A stretch of DNA of 64,000 nt from Aralia elata (lineage: Eukaryota > Streptophyta > Magnoliopsida > Apiales > Araliaceae). The stretch lies in contig CM068380.1 in NCBI GenBank assembly GCA_034770075.1, forward strand, positions 84,590,112 to 84,654,111, read 5' to 3'. The notes beneath the pieces are model-generated. The model did not search any database. It was not told where the DNA came from and worked only from the letters and a program-made list of their open reading frames with translations. Positions 12,811 to 26,303 of the stretch are shown in pieces (position 1 is the stretch's first letter; every line of letters begins with the position of its first letter). A program made the translations under genes and the position numbers.

Positions 12811-14073
12811 TGTAGTACTAACTCGAGTTTATCTCTCTTATTTTAACCCCGGCCAAGAGATAGTTCAAGTGATAGTAAGTTTTTTGATTGCTTCTAATTA
12901 ATATATGCTTTTATAGGATAATTTATAATTTCGTTAATTTACACCCTAATGGTTGAGGGGCTTAGCAATATATATAAAAACAAAAATCTCTTGAGCTGGT
13001 AATATTTAAGGGTACGTACTTACTAGTCTATAAATTTTAGGGTTTTTTTACACACATGTTATTCTTTCCGCCTTTTTCACAATTTCACTTCCATTTCGCG
13101 TGGATTAAGAGTTTCATTCGAAGTATTGGAATATACTTTGCACATGTGAAAATTACTCCGTACATCTGATCGGTTAATTTATTAAGGACATCATCATGAT
13201 TCAGCTCTCGCTGTACGTGTTAGCATTAATTTTCACATCTTCTTAATTTGGTTTCATGCATTATTCACGTTTATAAACGTTTTGCGTTCCATTTTATTTC
13301 ACGTTAAATCATTGCTTAAAAATAGTCTTTGATATTTCACTCTCGTTTGTTTTAATTCTCTCTCTCTCTATATCTATATATATATGTGTGTGTGTGTGTT
13401 CATTTTTGTATAGAAATTTTCATGGATTCTAGAATCAAGACGAGTAGGAAAGTGGAATTTTATTCTACAAATATATTTAATTTCCTGTCATCTCTTTTTG
13501 TTTTTCATTGAGAAATGAGAATGATTGAAAAATGTACTTGTTAATAAAGTTTTCATTCCCTTTTCCAAGTTTGTCTACGAGTTGAAGGCTTTCTGGGGTT
13601 AAAATAAATAAATAAATAATAAAATAAAAAAAAATCAGAGAGAGAATGGATCGGGCGGCCTCTTAATTCCAAGGCAACCCTCAAAGGTTCAAATTAATTA
13701 CAGATGTTCACACAATGATGCATACAACAATATCCTAGTAGTACATGCATCTGGAATGCACTACATATATTATATGTTTTTCTCCATCATTGAGTCATAG
13801 GAGTACATTTTAATTATATTAGTATTACGGAAATTTATTGTACCTTAACCCCCCCACCCCCCACTTTTTCAAAATGTAAGAGCAAGTTATTAAATACGTA
13901 AAAATTAAGTTGATAATTTATCCTGAGAATTTAACGGGGCATTTTTTTTTTGTATATTTATGCTTTCAAAATTTTATTTTGTATTTAGTACTTTAGAAGA
14001 AAACTAAGTAGTATCATTTTTAGTGTTATATTTTGGATAAGAGAAGCATGTTTCCTTATATATTTTTTTCATA
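12099..14073. other. Gene-free AT-rich region with ATT and TA microsatellites
   Basis: It holds a TA run at about 12528-12556 and an (ATT)n run at about 12766-12808. No gene is recognised. Confidence 0.55.
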
Positions 14074-14295
14074 CTTCCTTTGTTTTATAATATAGATGAT
14101 TAATATTGACTTATTGAAATAAGTGAGATATTTTCACATTTAAATCGGTGTAAAGTATTTAAATTTAAAAAATATAATTATAAAAATTGTGAAACTATCT
14201 AAATAATTCTACTAGTTATAATATTTATAATTTAAAAATATTTCAAATTAATTTCGTAAAATTAAATTTGATCATATATTTTAAAATAGAGGCAG
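14074..14295. mobile_element. Stowaway-like MITE (222 bp)
   Basis: The ends are CTTCCTTTGTTTTATAATATA and, reverse-complemented from the right, CTGCCTCTATTTTAAAATATA. They are flanked by TA at 14072-14073 and 14296-14297. Size, ends and TA duplication fit Tc1/mariner-type Stowaway MITEs. Confidence 0.7.
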
Positions 14296-14813
14296 TAATA
14301 CTTGCACGGGCATCCAAATTTTTTTAATTTACATGATCAAATCAACATCTAGGAAGTATATTAATACAAATTAAGTAAAGAGTTAGTTCTGTTAATGGAC
14401 TATAATTGAAGTCTCTCTCAGACTGACAAACTCAACCACCAGTTTCAAATCATGCAAGCTAACTCTAATTATAAAACGTTTATGTGGCCAAACAAACCAA
14501 ATCCAAAGGTAACGGAAAGTCAAAAAAAAAGACCATTAGCTTCGATTGTGAGCTAGTGAAAGCTAGCTAGCCTCCATATTGAGTATATGCATTGAGCTGG
14601 GCGAATTACTAATTTGTCATTATTGTATTGTTATCATTTTCTTAGCATCATATCATCCCTGTTAAATTTTTAATAAATTTCGTATATTTGAAATTAAAAA
14701 ATATAGTTTTAGAAAAATATGTGGATTTAATTTTGGAATCGAATGAGCTAGTAGTATATATCACATGAAATGAACATGAACATGAGTTCGGTATCAATCT
14801 CCATCAACATTGC

Positions 14814-15528
14814 CAGGGACGAAACCAGGATTCGATCTCAGGGGGGGCCAAATTTTTTACCAAGTCATAAATAATTTGGCGGGGGTTCGGGGGCAGCGCC
14901 CCCGAGCAAATTTTTTTCAATACTTTTGTACTTTCGGGTCACACACACATATATATATATATAATATTATAGGGAGATATACATATATTGATAGGATATG
15001 AGTCATATGTGGTTAAAATTTGATTGACAAAATTATAAATTTTCAATTTGACCCCGTATAATAGAAAATTTATAAAATTTTAGTGGGGTCAATTTATATA
15101 TAATACTTAAATTTTTTAAAATTTACCTTACATTATAAAGTAATTATTTTTTTAGTGCAGTACTATCCAAGTGAGCTTCCATTTTCTTTTTCATTTAGTA
15201 TGGAGGTAGGAGTTGCCATTTTTTATTTGGGAATTTTTTGGGACAGGTTATAAGCAAGAAGGGCAGATCTATAATCTATTTATAAGTGTATGAATTTGGC
15301 TAGTTAAGATCAGAGTGAGACCGATGTGTAAACTTATATCTTGTTACAAAGAATATGTTGTGGTCGTTAGTTTGATAGTAAAGAAATTTATTTTCCTTTG
15401 AAGCATTGCATTTTTCTTGAGGGGGGCCAAAAATAACTTTTTTGAAACTTTAGGGTGGAACTTACAAAATTTTTAAACCTTGGGGGGGGGGCCATGGCCC
15501 CTCTGGCCCTAACATAGGTTCGTCCCTG
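14814..15528. mobile_element. Non-autonomous hAT element with intact 8-bp TSD
   Basis: A 715-bp element has inverted ends CAGGGACGAAACC (left) and CAGGGACGAACCT (right, reverse complement). It is flanked by an exact 8-bp duplication AACATTGC at 14806-14813 and 15529-15536. The CAGGG(A/G) start and 8-bp duplication are diagnostic of hAT (Ac/Ds-like) transposons. The interior has G-rich tracts near both ends and no transposase; small ORFs in it are noise. The perfect duplication suggests fairly recent insertion. Confidence 0.9.
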
Positions 15529-15536
15529 AACATTGC

Positions 15537-15793
15537 ATAACAGCTCTACTGAAACCTGATATATACACAGTAGATCATTAAGCAAATCAAGAAAAAGTAA
15601 ACTAGACATATAGACAGAGAGATAAAATGGTAAATTCAATGAGTACCTGCCTAGATCTATTAACTGAGCAAATACTTGACTTCATTAAAGCGACTTTAAG
15701 ACCAGGTCGCCAATATAGGATATTCTTTGGCAGGGTTTCTATCTCCTCTTTTGACTTCATAGCATATATATAACGTCACATAGATATCACAGC

Positions 15794-15824
<31 letters not shown>

Positions 15825-16832
15825 TTTTTCTCTCTCCAAATTTCTTGTTTCCATATTGTAGCTGGGGGCTTCTTTCTATTTTATTTTTTTCAATAGAAAA
15901 AATAGAGTTTATATTGTGACACATATTTTAAACTGTCAAATTAGGGAGTACTTTTTTTTAGTACATAAATAGTCGTATAAATTGTGATGCCATTAGGATT
16001 ATTATTAGGGTCCACATAGCGCATATATATCAACGATATTAGACCATGAATTATATTGTGTACTTGATGCACTAGTTAAAGAGGGCCATATTTTTCAACC
16101 TTATGCAATTGTGTCAATCATAAAGGAATATATATAAGTGAAGTAATTTGTGGAGCTAATATCTTCTCTAATGGGACCGTTTATCCATTTTTGTTGATCA
16201 ATATCTGCCTCTTGTCTCATAAAGCTGGGCAAGCTTCCTGAAGTTATTATAAAAAGGAGAGTCATACAGTCATTTGATAAGATTGCCATCTGAGATAATA
16301 ATTTTATCATTTGCTATTAAATTCGTTACATATAGAACAGGATTGAATTTTTTTCATACCCAATATCTCAAATTATAATTACAGTTATATATTTTAATAT
16401 TATCAGTTAATTATACATGTCTTAAACAAATAATAATTAAATGTTCAAATAACGAAATCCATAGGTTCTCCATTAATTTGCATTGAGGATAAACAGATAT
16501 TAATGCACTGTCGTGAATGTGATTGAGACAATATTAATTACTAAGGACAACTATTTGTGGCCCTGACTCTTTTTTTTCTTGCATCAAAAAGAATTGCTTA
16601 AAGAGATGAATTAAGCCGTGTCCCTAAAGCTCTTCTCACAAGTGAGCTATACACAAGTGTAGGTGTAGGTTTATGTTAGATTTCAAAATTTTCTAATCTC
16701 ATCGTGCATAGCGATTTGAACCTATAAGCTCTCTTAGCCAAGAGAAATAACCCTCAATCATTCCACCAAATGTTTGATCGGGTATGGCTCTTAAATTTTT
16801 CATGCAAAGAAGGCCCCAAGGCCCCCAACAGC

Positions 16833-16875
<43 letters not shown>

Positions 16876-17614
16876 GATATAATTTAGATTGAACAGCGCG
16901 AGATGGAGTAGTGCTAGCTGATTCTCAATGTGCTTTCATATCTCTGTGTCCTCATTTTTTATTAGAAACATGAAGATAACAATAAAAGAGTGCAGCCATT
17001 TTTAGATGCCCTACATGCTAGAGGCGAGCAAGTTGCGGCCAAAACGTCAAAACACCTTTCCACCTTTACTACTGCCTGTCTTTTCATCAAGGGTTCCAAG
17101 ATCTTAAATAAATTTCAATTAGCAGATGCATGATTTAAATACATAAGATATTTAATTAATAACTTAATATTGATGCTGATGATATTCCCTTTGGAGATAG
17201 TTAAAAATAGTATTATTTAATTGAAGAGGTCCAAAAGGCTTTACTCATTTCCAGGCTCTAAATTAAATTCCGTGTATGCAGTATGAATTGAACCACTAGA
17301 AAATGGTTCAGTCCAATAGTGATGGAAAATAACCTAGTAGAATACAAATGAAAGCAACTGCAAACCAAGAAAGTATGAGGAATTTTAGTATAACAAGCAG
17401 TAGTAATCCCAATGAAAGTAGTGAAAGTGCAAGACAAACAAATTAAATTAAATCTCTCTGACTTAATAAGGTTCATCGAAACCGACGGTGAAATAAATAA
17501 ATTCCCTAAACCCTAAATAAATAAATAGTAGAAGAAAAAGAGAAAAGAAATATACAACATATATAAATATCGTGTACACAAATACACTAATAGTGCTAGC
17601 TAGGCAGCTAGCTA
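15537..17614. other. Downstream flank of the MYB gene
   Basis: AT-rich, with a TA run at about 15790-15820 and a CT/TA run at about 16830-16876. No gene is recognised. The part nearest 17615 should carry the MYB 3' UTR, since that gene is on the minus strand. Confidence 0.5.
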
Positions 17615-19015
17615 CTATTGAATCCCAATGTACCTGGGCTCTTGATCGAATGCGCACATGATCCTTTGTGGATGTTCATCATACATATTAATGGAATTGG
17701 AAAGCATTGGAGAGCATACAAAGGAGCTAATCATATCTCCTGCCCAACTAGTCGTAGTTGTAGTACTTTCTGCAGAAGTAGTTGTGCCATTAATGCTACC
17801 AGTTCCATTCGCCATGCCCACTCCACACAAATTAGTAGTCTCCATTAATCCATACATTGTTTCATCCATCTGATCATCAATCGGAAAGTTGTTCACATCA
17901 TAACCGTGAAAATCATTTGAGTAGTGGGTGTTTGGCAATTGAAAACAATTACTACTAGTAGTAGCACTAGTAGTGTTATTTATGAATGTTGTCAAATTAG
18001 GCGTAGGAAAATTCAAATTCTCGTTTCGGATGGAAAATATATGATCATAAGGGTAATGAAAATTAGAGGTGGTAATATTGGTGTTTTGTTGTTGTTGATG
18101 AGGAGGAGGAGAAGGCTCCTCCTGGTTTAGATTTGGATTCATAATTAATGGCATGGCGACCTGAGGTAGGGCGGGAGGGCAATAAGTTGGATTTAGGCTA
18201 TTGGACACGGGAGGCATGAAATTGTAGTCCATGCTCTTCTCTTTCTTGATCATCATGTCCTGCTTATTGAGATAGCTCGATCGTCGAACGGCCAGTTGTA
18301 GCTCTTTACGTTGCTTGCCGAGGAGCTTTTTCTTAAGCCTTGTGTTCCAATAGTTCTTTATATCATTGTCAGTTCGTCCTGGTAATTGTGCGGCAATAAT
18401 CGACCACCTTGTTCGATCAATTTTGGAAAAGAATTCAATTAATTTGAAAAAACACATGCATATATATAGTCTTGAAATAAATAAGTAATTGAAGTGGTGG
18501 TAGTAGTAGTAGTAGTGTGTATATATATACACACATATATATATACATGCCTGCTTCCAATAGTCATATAGAGGGTGCAGATCATTTGATCTTCTTCATC
18601 TGAAAACCCTCCATGCTTGATGTTTGGTCGGAGATAATTCAGCCATCTAAGCCTACAACTCTTCCCGCATCTCTTAAGCCCTTCAATTAATTAATCAGTG
18701 ATCCATCAAACAGTCAGTAAACATATATACAAATCATTTTAATTAATTAGTTGGTTAATTTCAGAAGTGGGGTTTAATTTGTTAATTACTCAAAGATACA
18801 GTACGTATGTTATGTATATAAATGGAGAGAAAATCAAAATCATATATATCCAAGAACGATTGTTAATTTGATTGATTACCTATTTTTTGAGGTAAGGCAA
18901 TCCAGTTGCCGCCGGTGCCGTGGTCTTGGATGTAAGACTTGAGTTTGGAATCTTCTTCAGGTGACCATGGCCCTCTCTTCACGTTGGCTTTGTCACAGCA
19001 AGGAGCTCTCCCCAT
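17615..19015 (-). CDS. R2R3-MYB transcription factor, subgroup 14 (RAX/MYB36/MYB68/MYB87-like)
   Basis: A complete three-exon gene: exons 19015-18880, 18680-18551 and 18407-17615, giving 352 residues. The start MGRAPCCDKANVKRGPWSPE is the canonical plant R2R3 start. R2 (about 14-62) continues with GTGGNWIALPQK and LKRCGKSCRLRWLNYLRPN; R3 (about 67-115) has GSRWSIIAAQLPGRTDNDI and YWNTRLKKKLL. The GTGGNWIALPQK, IKHGGFSDEED and IGSRWSIIAAQ wording is typical of subgroup 14, whose members act in axillary meristem, root and Casparian-strip programmes. The bHLH-interaction signature of R3 is not seen. The C-terminal 220 residues are N/T/S-rich activation-type sequence. Exon lengths (136, 130) match the standard R2R3 structure. 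Intron 2 has a GC donor. The exact orthologue is not resolved. Confidence 0.95.
18408..18550 (-). other. GC-AG intron (MYB intron 2)
   Basis: On the minus strand exon 2 ends GGAAGCAG and is followed by GCATGT; exon 3 starts after CGAACAAG. Only this junction gives the conserved GSRW reading. The nearest GT (4 nt downstream) would shift the frame. The other introns reconstructed here start with GT. Confidence 0.85.
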
Positions 19016-19126
19016 CCTTAAACTACTATTTCTTTCTGCAGCGTCTCTTCAAGTTGGTGTTTGTTTCTACTAATAATAATTAACCAGCTGCTGATATTAT
19101 ATATAGCGTACGTACTAGCTACCTAG

Positions 19127-19188
<62 letters not shown>

Positions 19189-19659
19189 AGTGTAATAATA
19201 GCTGGAGAAGGAGAGACATGATGGGAAGGAATGATCACCGGATTTCAAAATGTGGAAGTGGAAAAAGATGAGACCTTTTTATTATGCATATATAGAATGA
19301 TATATAATAATGGAGAAATGAAATTGCCAGAATAGTGGACCAAGTGTTTTCTCATTGTCTTTCTTACCCATCTAGAATCTCCTCCCTATCATTTACTTCA
19401 TCATGACACACTGCATCATAAATATTTCTCTCCCTCTCTCTCTGACGAATAAAAGTGTAGGACATATAAATCAAATATATATTTCATTTAAATGCCCGAA
19501 TCTAAATCTCTTGTCACATGTACATCCCTCTTGCATGTTATGTTCATTAATTTGCATTTGCATGTTAGAGTTTTAATCTCATGTCACATTTTTGTGTCCC
19601 ATATTATATTATGTATTAATTATTGTAAAATATAATGTAATTACTTATATGTAATTACA

Positions 19660-19700
<41 letters not shown>

Positions 19701-21155
19701 CATTACCTAAATTAATACATGACATCGATATGATGAGATGTGAAAAGGGACTAATATGAATTCTTTGAACGTCAAAATGAATATGTTAATTACATAATCT
19801 TTAACTAACCTTCTATTAATTTCGCTTAAATTATGTACTTAGGATGTATGGGATTGTTACTTTTTTAACATGTAACTATGAATATCCCTAAATGATCGAA
19901 TATTAGTTCATAGTTGTAACATCTTGCTAATATAATCATCAATCAGAAATTTAATAATATATGAAGTGTGATAATAGATGAGACAATAGTTGATTTTTTT
20001 TTTTTGAAATCGTAGGAAGCTGTTCATTTGAATGCCATAATCTAAATCTCTTGTCGCATCCTTGTCCCATCTTATGTTCATTTGCATGTCTAAATTCAAA
20101 TCTCCATTGTGTCTCATGTTATGTATTAATGTCAGGTATAATTTAACTACTTATTTTTACTTACAATTTAAATGAATAAATATTAAATAAAATAATATAT
20201 GAGATGTGATAGAAAATGAGACATGAAAAGGAAAAAATCTGCATGAATTCTTTGCACGTCAAAAATGAATATATTAAACTTGTTGGACCGCACATGTTTG
20301 ACTAAAATTGATTAGTAGGGACGAATTTGTAACAATATGTAACTTTAGTTATGACTTTATAAAAATTCAAATATTAGGGTCGATATTACAAATTTGTGTA
20401 AACTTAATCGGAAAATTTTACAGTGCCCTATTGTACTCTTGAGATAATCTACTTTAGAAATGGAAGACCCATCAAAGCGATAATATTTAGTTGGGGTGTG
20501 ACCGAGAGCATCATGATATTACATTAAAACAAATTTCTGATGCATAAACTCATCATGATTTAGAGTACCAAGGAAAAGGGGTCACTTGGTTGGAAAGTTT
20601 AAAGTAACGATACGTTCCGATATATAATAATCACCATATATATATATGGAACATATGTGGAAAGTCAAGAAAATTTCCCCCTTTTAGAGTTTTTGGTGGG
20701 TGACCAAATGGCCAACCTGCAACTAAAATTCTGTGGTCACTCTTCTTTATGAGGAGAATACTATTCGCTGATGTTTGGAAATTAGCAAAGAACATTCACT
20801 AAAATTGCGTAGATGATGACGAGATTTATATATATCATAACTTATATGTATAATTGCTCGGCAAGTTTTATCATATTTTTTGCATTCAAATTAAGTGGAC
20901 TCAACAAAAAACAAGCTTATAGTCTTTTCCCCAATATATACAAGTCCTGACCTGTTGATAAAGTATTACTACCCTCTACCACAACAATTGTCCCAAAGTA
21001 TAGAATTTGTTATTTGTTAATTTTTAATAATCCACATCAATCTTACATTTTAAATTCAAAAAATTCTCAAAATGTCTTTTTTGTGGACATGAGAATTGTA
21101 TGTAGCTAGAGGAAGAGAAAGAGAAAAAAGAAGGAAAAAATAAAATAAATGAATA

Positions 21156-21204
<49 letters not shown>

Positions 21205-22272
21205 TGTATGTTTGTGTGGGTATGTAGACCGATCAGAGAGAAAAATAAAATAAAAACATGGCAGCAAAAAGTTTGTATGAATGGAAGTAGCCGCCGTTGG
21301 CCATAGTCACTACATGCCTCATTTCTGAACCCACGAAACATTCCATGACATACACACCAGAAGGATACAATAATGCATTTGTACTAGTAATTTATTTACT
21401 ACACCACGAGGCAAACAAAAATCAATACTTAACTAAGAGATCCCACTATCACATCCATGCCGCCTCTAACCGTTACTGCCTGTCTGCATGTTATTGTGGT
21501 TTCCAGGATGAAACCTCAGTTTATATATAATTATAAGCTATTAAATTTAATGTACGTACGATCCCTCGTTTAAATCAGTCCACTTTCTCGTGAGCTCATG
21601 AAGGTCATAACCTTATATAATATGTGAGATAAGTTAGATTGTATAAAAGTATCGACCTTAATATTAAGAGTATCAATAACTTGTCATAACTTTTAAATGA
21701 ATATGAATAGATATGTGATGGATCAAAATAATGAGTTGGTATTATGGAGAGCCTTATTCCATGCTCAAGTTCGGACTCGCCGTGGTTATAAATGGTACAT
21801 ACAGTGGTCACTCGTGGTGTTGGGACTGAACATGACAAGGAGGACAATATTATGGATTACTAAAAGTACCAATACTAAATTTTTGGACCTTGTGTTGTGA
21901 GTCAAAATACCTTAATTAGTATTATTACAAATTGAATGAATTGATCTTAATTTAACTAAACTCAAATTTGAACAAGTCCTTCCAAATTTTTTGGCTGATG
22001 ATATGGCATGGGAGGATACTCCTATTTCACAAGGTAATTCATCTGCCGGTTTTGTGGAAAGAAATCTTTCTAATTTGTATTATACCTAGCTAATACAATT
22101 TCCATGAAGGCTGAAGCATATGGTCTCCCTGCAAATGACAGTATTGTTAGCCTAGCGTAGCCTACGAAGAAGACTATTTGGTGTTGAAAAGTTGGCTTCT
22201 CTTTGTCAATGAACTTCTTAGTAAACTCTATTTTTTAAATATGGAACAAATTAACGTCTTGAAATTCAACAG

Positions 22273-22334
<62 letters not shown>

Positions 22335-23366
22335 TTAAAGAAGTAGTAGCATACTCAATAATTATAGCCATCTTTGACTTTACTTTTTACCTCGAGCCAA
22401 AGTCAGTAGTTTTCACTTTTTCTTTTGTTGTTCATACGGCTTTTTGGAGAAATTCTGGCTGCTCGATCTTCTTCAATTTTTTCTATCTCTCTCTATAATC
22501 TCAGTGTGTTCTTCTCTATTTTGTTTTCTTGCGCCCGAGCCTGGACCTACTTCTTTTGTCACAGTCTTAAGAGTCTATTCAGCCATACGTACAGCTAATT
22601 AAACCCAACTTTCTTCTCAAGGCAATCTTACTTTTCTCTTTAATTGGAAAGTACATTGATCTCCTTTTAATAAATGTAAACATATATATACATAAAAAGG
22701 AGGAAATTTGAAAAGTAGGGGAAAAAATTGTTGAGCTTAAAAAAAAAAAAACCACTCATGTCAACCACTATATTTGTTTGTACTATTGCAATAGTAAACA
22801 GGCATAAATCAAACTTTGTGGTAGTCCATTCTTAGATTTCTATTAAAAATTGAACACGAATATTCAATGTTTTGTTACCAATTTGAACATGCGCAATGCA
22901 ATGTTAATTTTCTGACATATGTACATGTGCACATCTAATTAATTTCTTGTGTATAATGTACTAATTTTATAGTTTTTTATTTCAATATATTTTAACTGTT
23001 AAAATTAGAACTTTTATAAGCACAAGAATAAACGGTTGTTAGTTTGTGGCAAAAACCCAAAATGACGTGGTTTTGGGCTGTTAATATTGGTAAATTTGTC
23101 ACTTCACCAATTTTATTAAGGACAAAATCTTGTTAGTTCGATATTTATTAATTAAATTTTAGTTATTTAAGTCTTTGTCGCACTCAACCAGCTTATAGCC
23201 ATAACAATCAATCCACAAATTGTATTACTAGCAAATTAGCATAAGAAAATGAAGCAAGTTGCGTAAAACGAAGAAAAGCAAATGCATGCATGCATTGAAT
23301 GTACAGAAGTCTCAAAAGTTTCCTTTAGCTTTTTAAGTTTCCACAGTTTACAGCTGTATTGGCTCA

Positions 23367-23402
<36 letters not shown>

Positions 23403-24605
23403 GTTGAATAAATAATTTTTTGGACCGATTCATTGATGTGTTGATGCAAGAGACTAATTGCATGCATTTGGTGATATCACTGCCTTTGACAACATTGATC
23501 CATATACTAATTTCTCCAACCCAAATTTGAGAGCCACGTCATTTGACATGTAATTGTTTTTACCTATATTCAAGTTTGACATGTACACATGCATTTAAAA
23601 GGTATATAATTTATCTTAAATAACTTATTTTAGTAACAAATCTTAATTTTAGATTAATTTAATATTGATATATATGACGTTAATTAGAAGTATATATGTG
23701 ACAAATCGTAATATGCGAAAAAAAATCGTCAAATAAAAATTTTATTTTTGAAAATAGAGAGAGAGAGAGAGAGAGTGTGTGTGTGTATATATATATATGA
23801 TAACAAAAGTTGTATCTACAAGTTTGACAATTAAAATGCATTATTAAGAAACAATTATTAAAAAAGTAAACTAAATGTGTACTTATGTGAACTTTAATAC
23901 GATTAATAGTTGTTAAAGGAAATAAAGACAACAATTAGTAATGCTCTTTGCATTAGGGGGAATTTTTACTTTTGTATAGACCTTTGTAGAGAAGACAAAT
24001 GACCATTAAGAAGGTAGACAATTATTTATTTACATGATTCTTAATTAGGTCAACCAAGGACCAAGGCAACTTACTTTCTCAATCACCAAAGCACTATTCA
24101 TCCTTTTTATGGCACACACTGCTGAGTGGTGAACATACAATAAGCCCACTTCTTAAATACCCAAAGGTACTGACAATAGTATTGGACTAGCAGGACGTGA
24201 ATCTATCGTTTGATGGGCCTAAAACTTGATTGAGCTATATTCACATTTGAACAACTGAGGCCTCAGAAAAAATCAAGCCCAAACTATTTTATTTCCTATA
24301 TTAGGTCTATTATAACAATATGTGGGCCACACGACTGCCCATTTTAATATTAAAAGACTATTATGTTTGTGTGAGACAATGTTCTTTTTCTTTTTTATAT
24401 AGAGGCATTGGACAATATGTTGCCACCTCCAATTCTAAGAACTAGTTCAATACCTGTGCTGTTTTTAATATATATATATATATGGGCTGATTCGTAACTA
24501 ATGTTGTAAAGATAAAGTTATTTTTACAACAGATCTCAGTCGTTCATTCACGAATCGAACGGTGTAATGAAACTCCAATCCGCACTTTAATATGGAGGAG
24601 CCTGC
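19016..24605. other. MYB promoter side and gene-free AT-rich region
   Basis: Just upstream of the MYB ATG is a TA run followed by a GA run (about 19126-19187), probably in the promoter or 5' UTR. Beyond this are further microsatellites (19663-19698; TATG repeats about 21175-21212; 22275-22332; 23370-23401). A diverged direct duplication links about 19480-19790 and about 20025-20285, sharing AATCTAAATCTCTTGTC and GAATTCTTTG-ACGTCAAAA. No gene is recognised. Confidence 0.5.
22275..22332. repeat. (AT)n microsatellite, about 29 units
   Basis: An uninterrupted AT run, the longest in the window. Others of 28-40 bp occur at about 3924, 4570, 4999, 10090, 12528, 15786, 19126, 19663, 23370, 27721, 29054, 51908, 55197 and at the right edge from about 63977. 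Confidence 0.95.
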
Positions 24606-25320
24606 AATTTAGTTCTGTGAACGGAGACTCATTATATCAATATATAAATATACCCTCTTTTTAAAAATAATTCTCGTCCGCATAATTAATCTGTGGATTG
24701 GAGAGAATTTTTTTTACGTCAAATTGATCGGAATCCTTCTTTATCTGTTTTTAACAAAGTAATCATTCTCTTTTTAAAAGTAATCATCGTTTACACAATT
24801 AAACTGCGGATTGAATAGATTTTTTTTTACACCAAATTGGTCGGAATCCTTCTTTCTCTGTGTTTCAACAAAGTGGTAAGCAAATCTCCATTATTAGTCT
24901 AAGTATTGAACTATCCATTTTACTTAATTTAGTGAACTTTTGTATGGATTTAATAATACTTACAAAGTATTAAATGAACGAGAAAGTAAGTGAGAGTGAG
25001 AGACAGAAAGGGCGAAAGAAATAAAGAGAATTAGTTTTATATAGTTTAACAATGAAGTATCAAATTTATCACAATCATGAGCATACATGTGATGTTATGC
25101 GAAGATTAATTAGTATTCCAAGAGCATGAGATATTTTTATAAGTATCACTCTTTTTTGACCACTTTGTTGAAAATAGAGAAAGAATGATTCTGGTCAATT
25201 TGACGTAAAAAAAATATCTCTAATCCGCAGTTTAATTATGTGAATAAAAATTACTTTTAAAAAAGAATATTTTTGTACATTGACATAATAAGTTTCAATC
25301 CGCAAAACTATTATATTTTA
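24606..25320. mobile_element. Inverted-repeat element with internally duplicated left arm
   Basis: The left part carries two tandem diverged copies (24661-24760 and 24772-24876) with the words GCGGATTG (or TGTGGATTG), CAAATTG-TCGGAATCCTTCTT and AACAAAGT. An inverted copy lies at 25156-25268 (ACTTTGTTGAAAATAGAG, CAATTTGACGT, AATCCGCAGTTTAATT). The arms extend weakly outward to about 24606 and 25320. The middle has no coding sequence. Superfamily is unknown and borders are approximate. Confidence 0.6.
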
Positions 25321-25501
25321 TCATCTATACGTGTTAATAACCATGGATGAAGGGTAATGGGAGCGAGTAGTAAATGCGAGTACAAGAAACAAAAAAATCT
25401 CTCGAGTCTAGATACTTTGTCTGATCCATTCCATTCTCATTAATTAGTATGCAATGAAAAGCCAGCAAATTTAGTAAAACTTCTTTACCCACTTTTTATT
25501 C

Positions 25502-25607
25502 TTTAAACTTACAACTGATTATTCATCATCTCCATCTATACTATACATGTACATTTGTTTAAACTTATAGTTGATTATTCATCATCTCCATTTATGCTAT
25601 ACATGTG
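25502..25607. repeat. Tandem duplication, period 56 bp
   Basis: TTTAAACTTA begins both copies (25502 and 25558). Each continues through GATTATTCATCATCTCCAT and TATACATGT with a few substitutions. Confidence 0.8.
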
Positions 25608-26303
25608 CAGTACAGTACAATAAATTAATAATGATATATATAATTTAATTAAGAAACATGCATAAGGATAAAAGTGGTGCTGCAGCAAGGCAGCACATAG
25701 AGAATATAAGGATATTCTAAGTTGTTGATCGGGGAAAAACGGCCAAACCCATTAACCCAAGATCTCCACAACGTGGTCTCTAACCTCTCTTTAGAGCTTT
25801 ACACCAAAGATGTCCATTTTCTCATGGAGCTCATTCAGGTATACAGGGTTGTTCTTGAGTACGGGCGGGAGGATCGATTGTCCTGAGTCCACAATCAAGC
25901 GGTCCTAATATATATATATATATATAGTATATGTGTGTGTGTGAAATTAAAAATATAAATATATAATGATATAGGTATACAAAAGTAATTTTTAAAGTTC
26001 AATAAATTTTTAAGGACTCAACTAGGTCAACTCTCAAAAAGTGTTGAAGCCCAAACTAAACCAATTAAAAAAAAGATGTTAACCTACACGGCTATACCTA
26101 TTACTTTTTTTCCTTTCCCAAGCGCTTGCAGACATCTATTTTCCTTCTCTTTTCTTCTTTTCTTCTCAATCTGCCTAACTACCTTCAAGTATCTTCTAAA
26201 TTCCTTAGTTCTTACAGAAGATAAAAACACTAAGAAAGAGGTAATTTAATTGATGACTGATGAGTTTTTTTAACTTTCAGTTTTTTTGCAAATTTATGAG
26301 TTC

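Noticed and set aside
16600..16800. tRNA gene or SINE around GATTTGAACCTATAAGC
   Set aside because: Only a B-box-like word is present; no cloverleaf can be built.
17618..18130. Plus-strand ORFs opposite the MYB exon 3
   Set aside because: They are antisense shadows of the serine/asparagine-rich MYB tail and have no family features.
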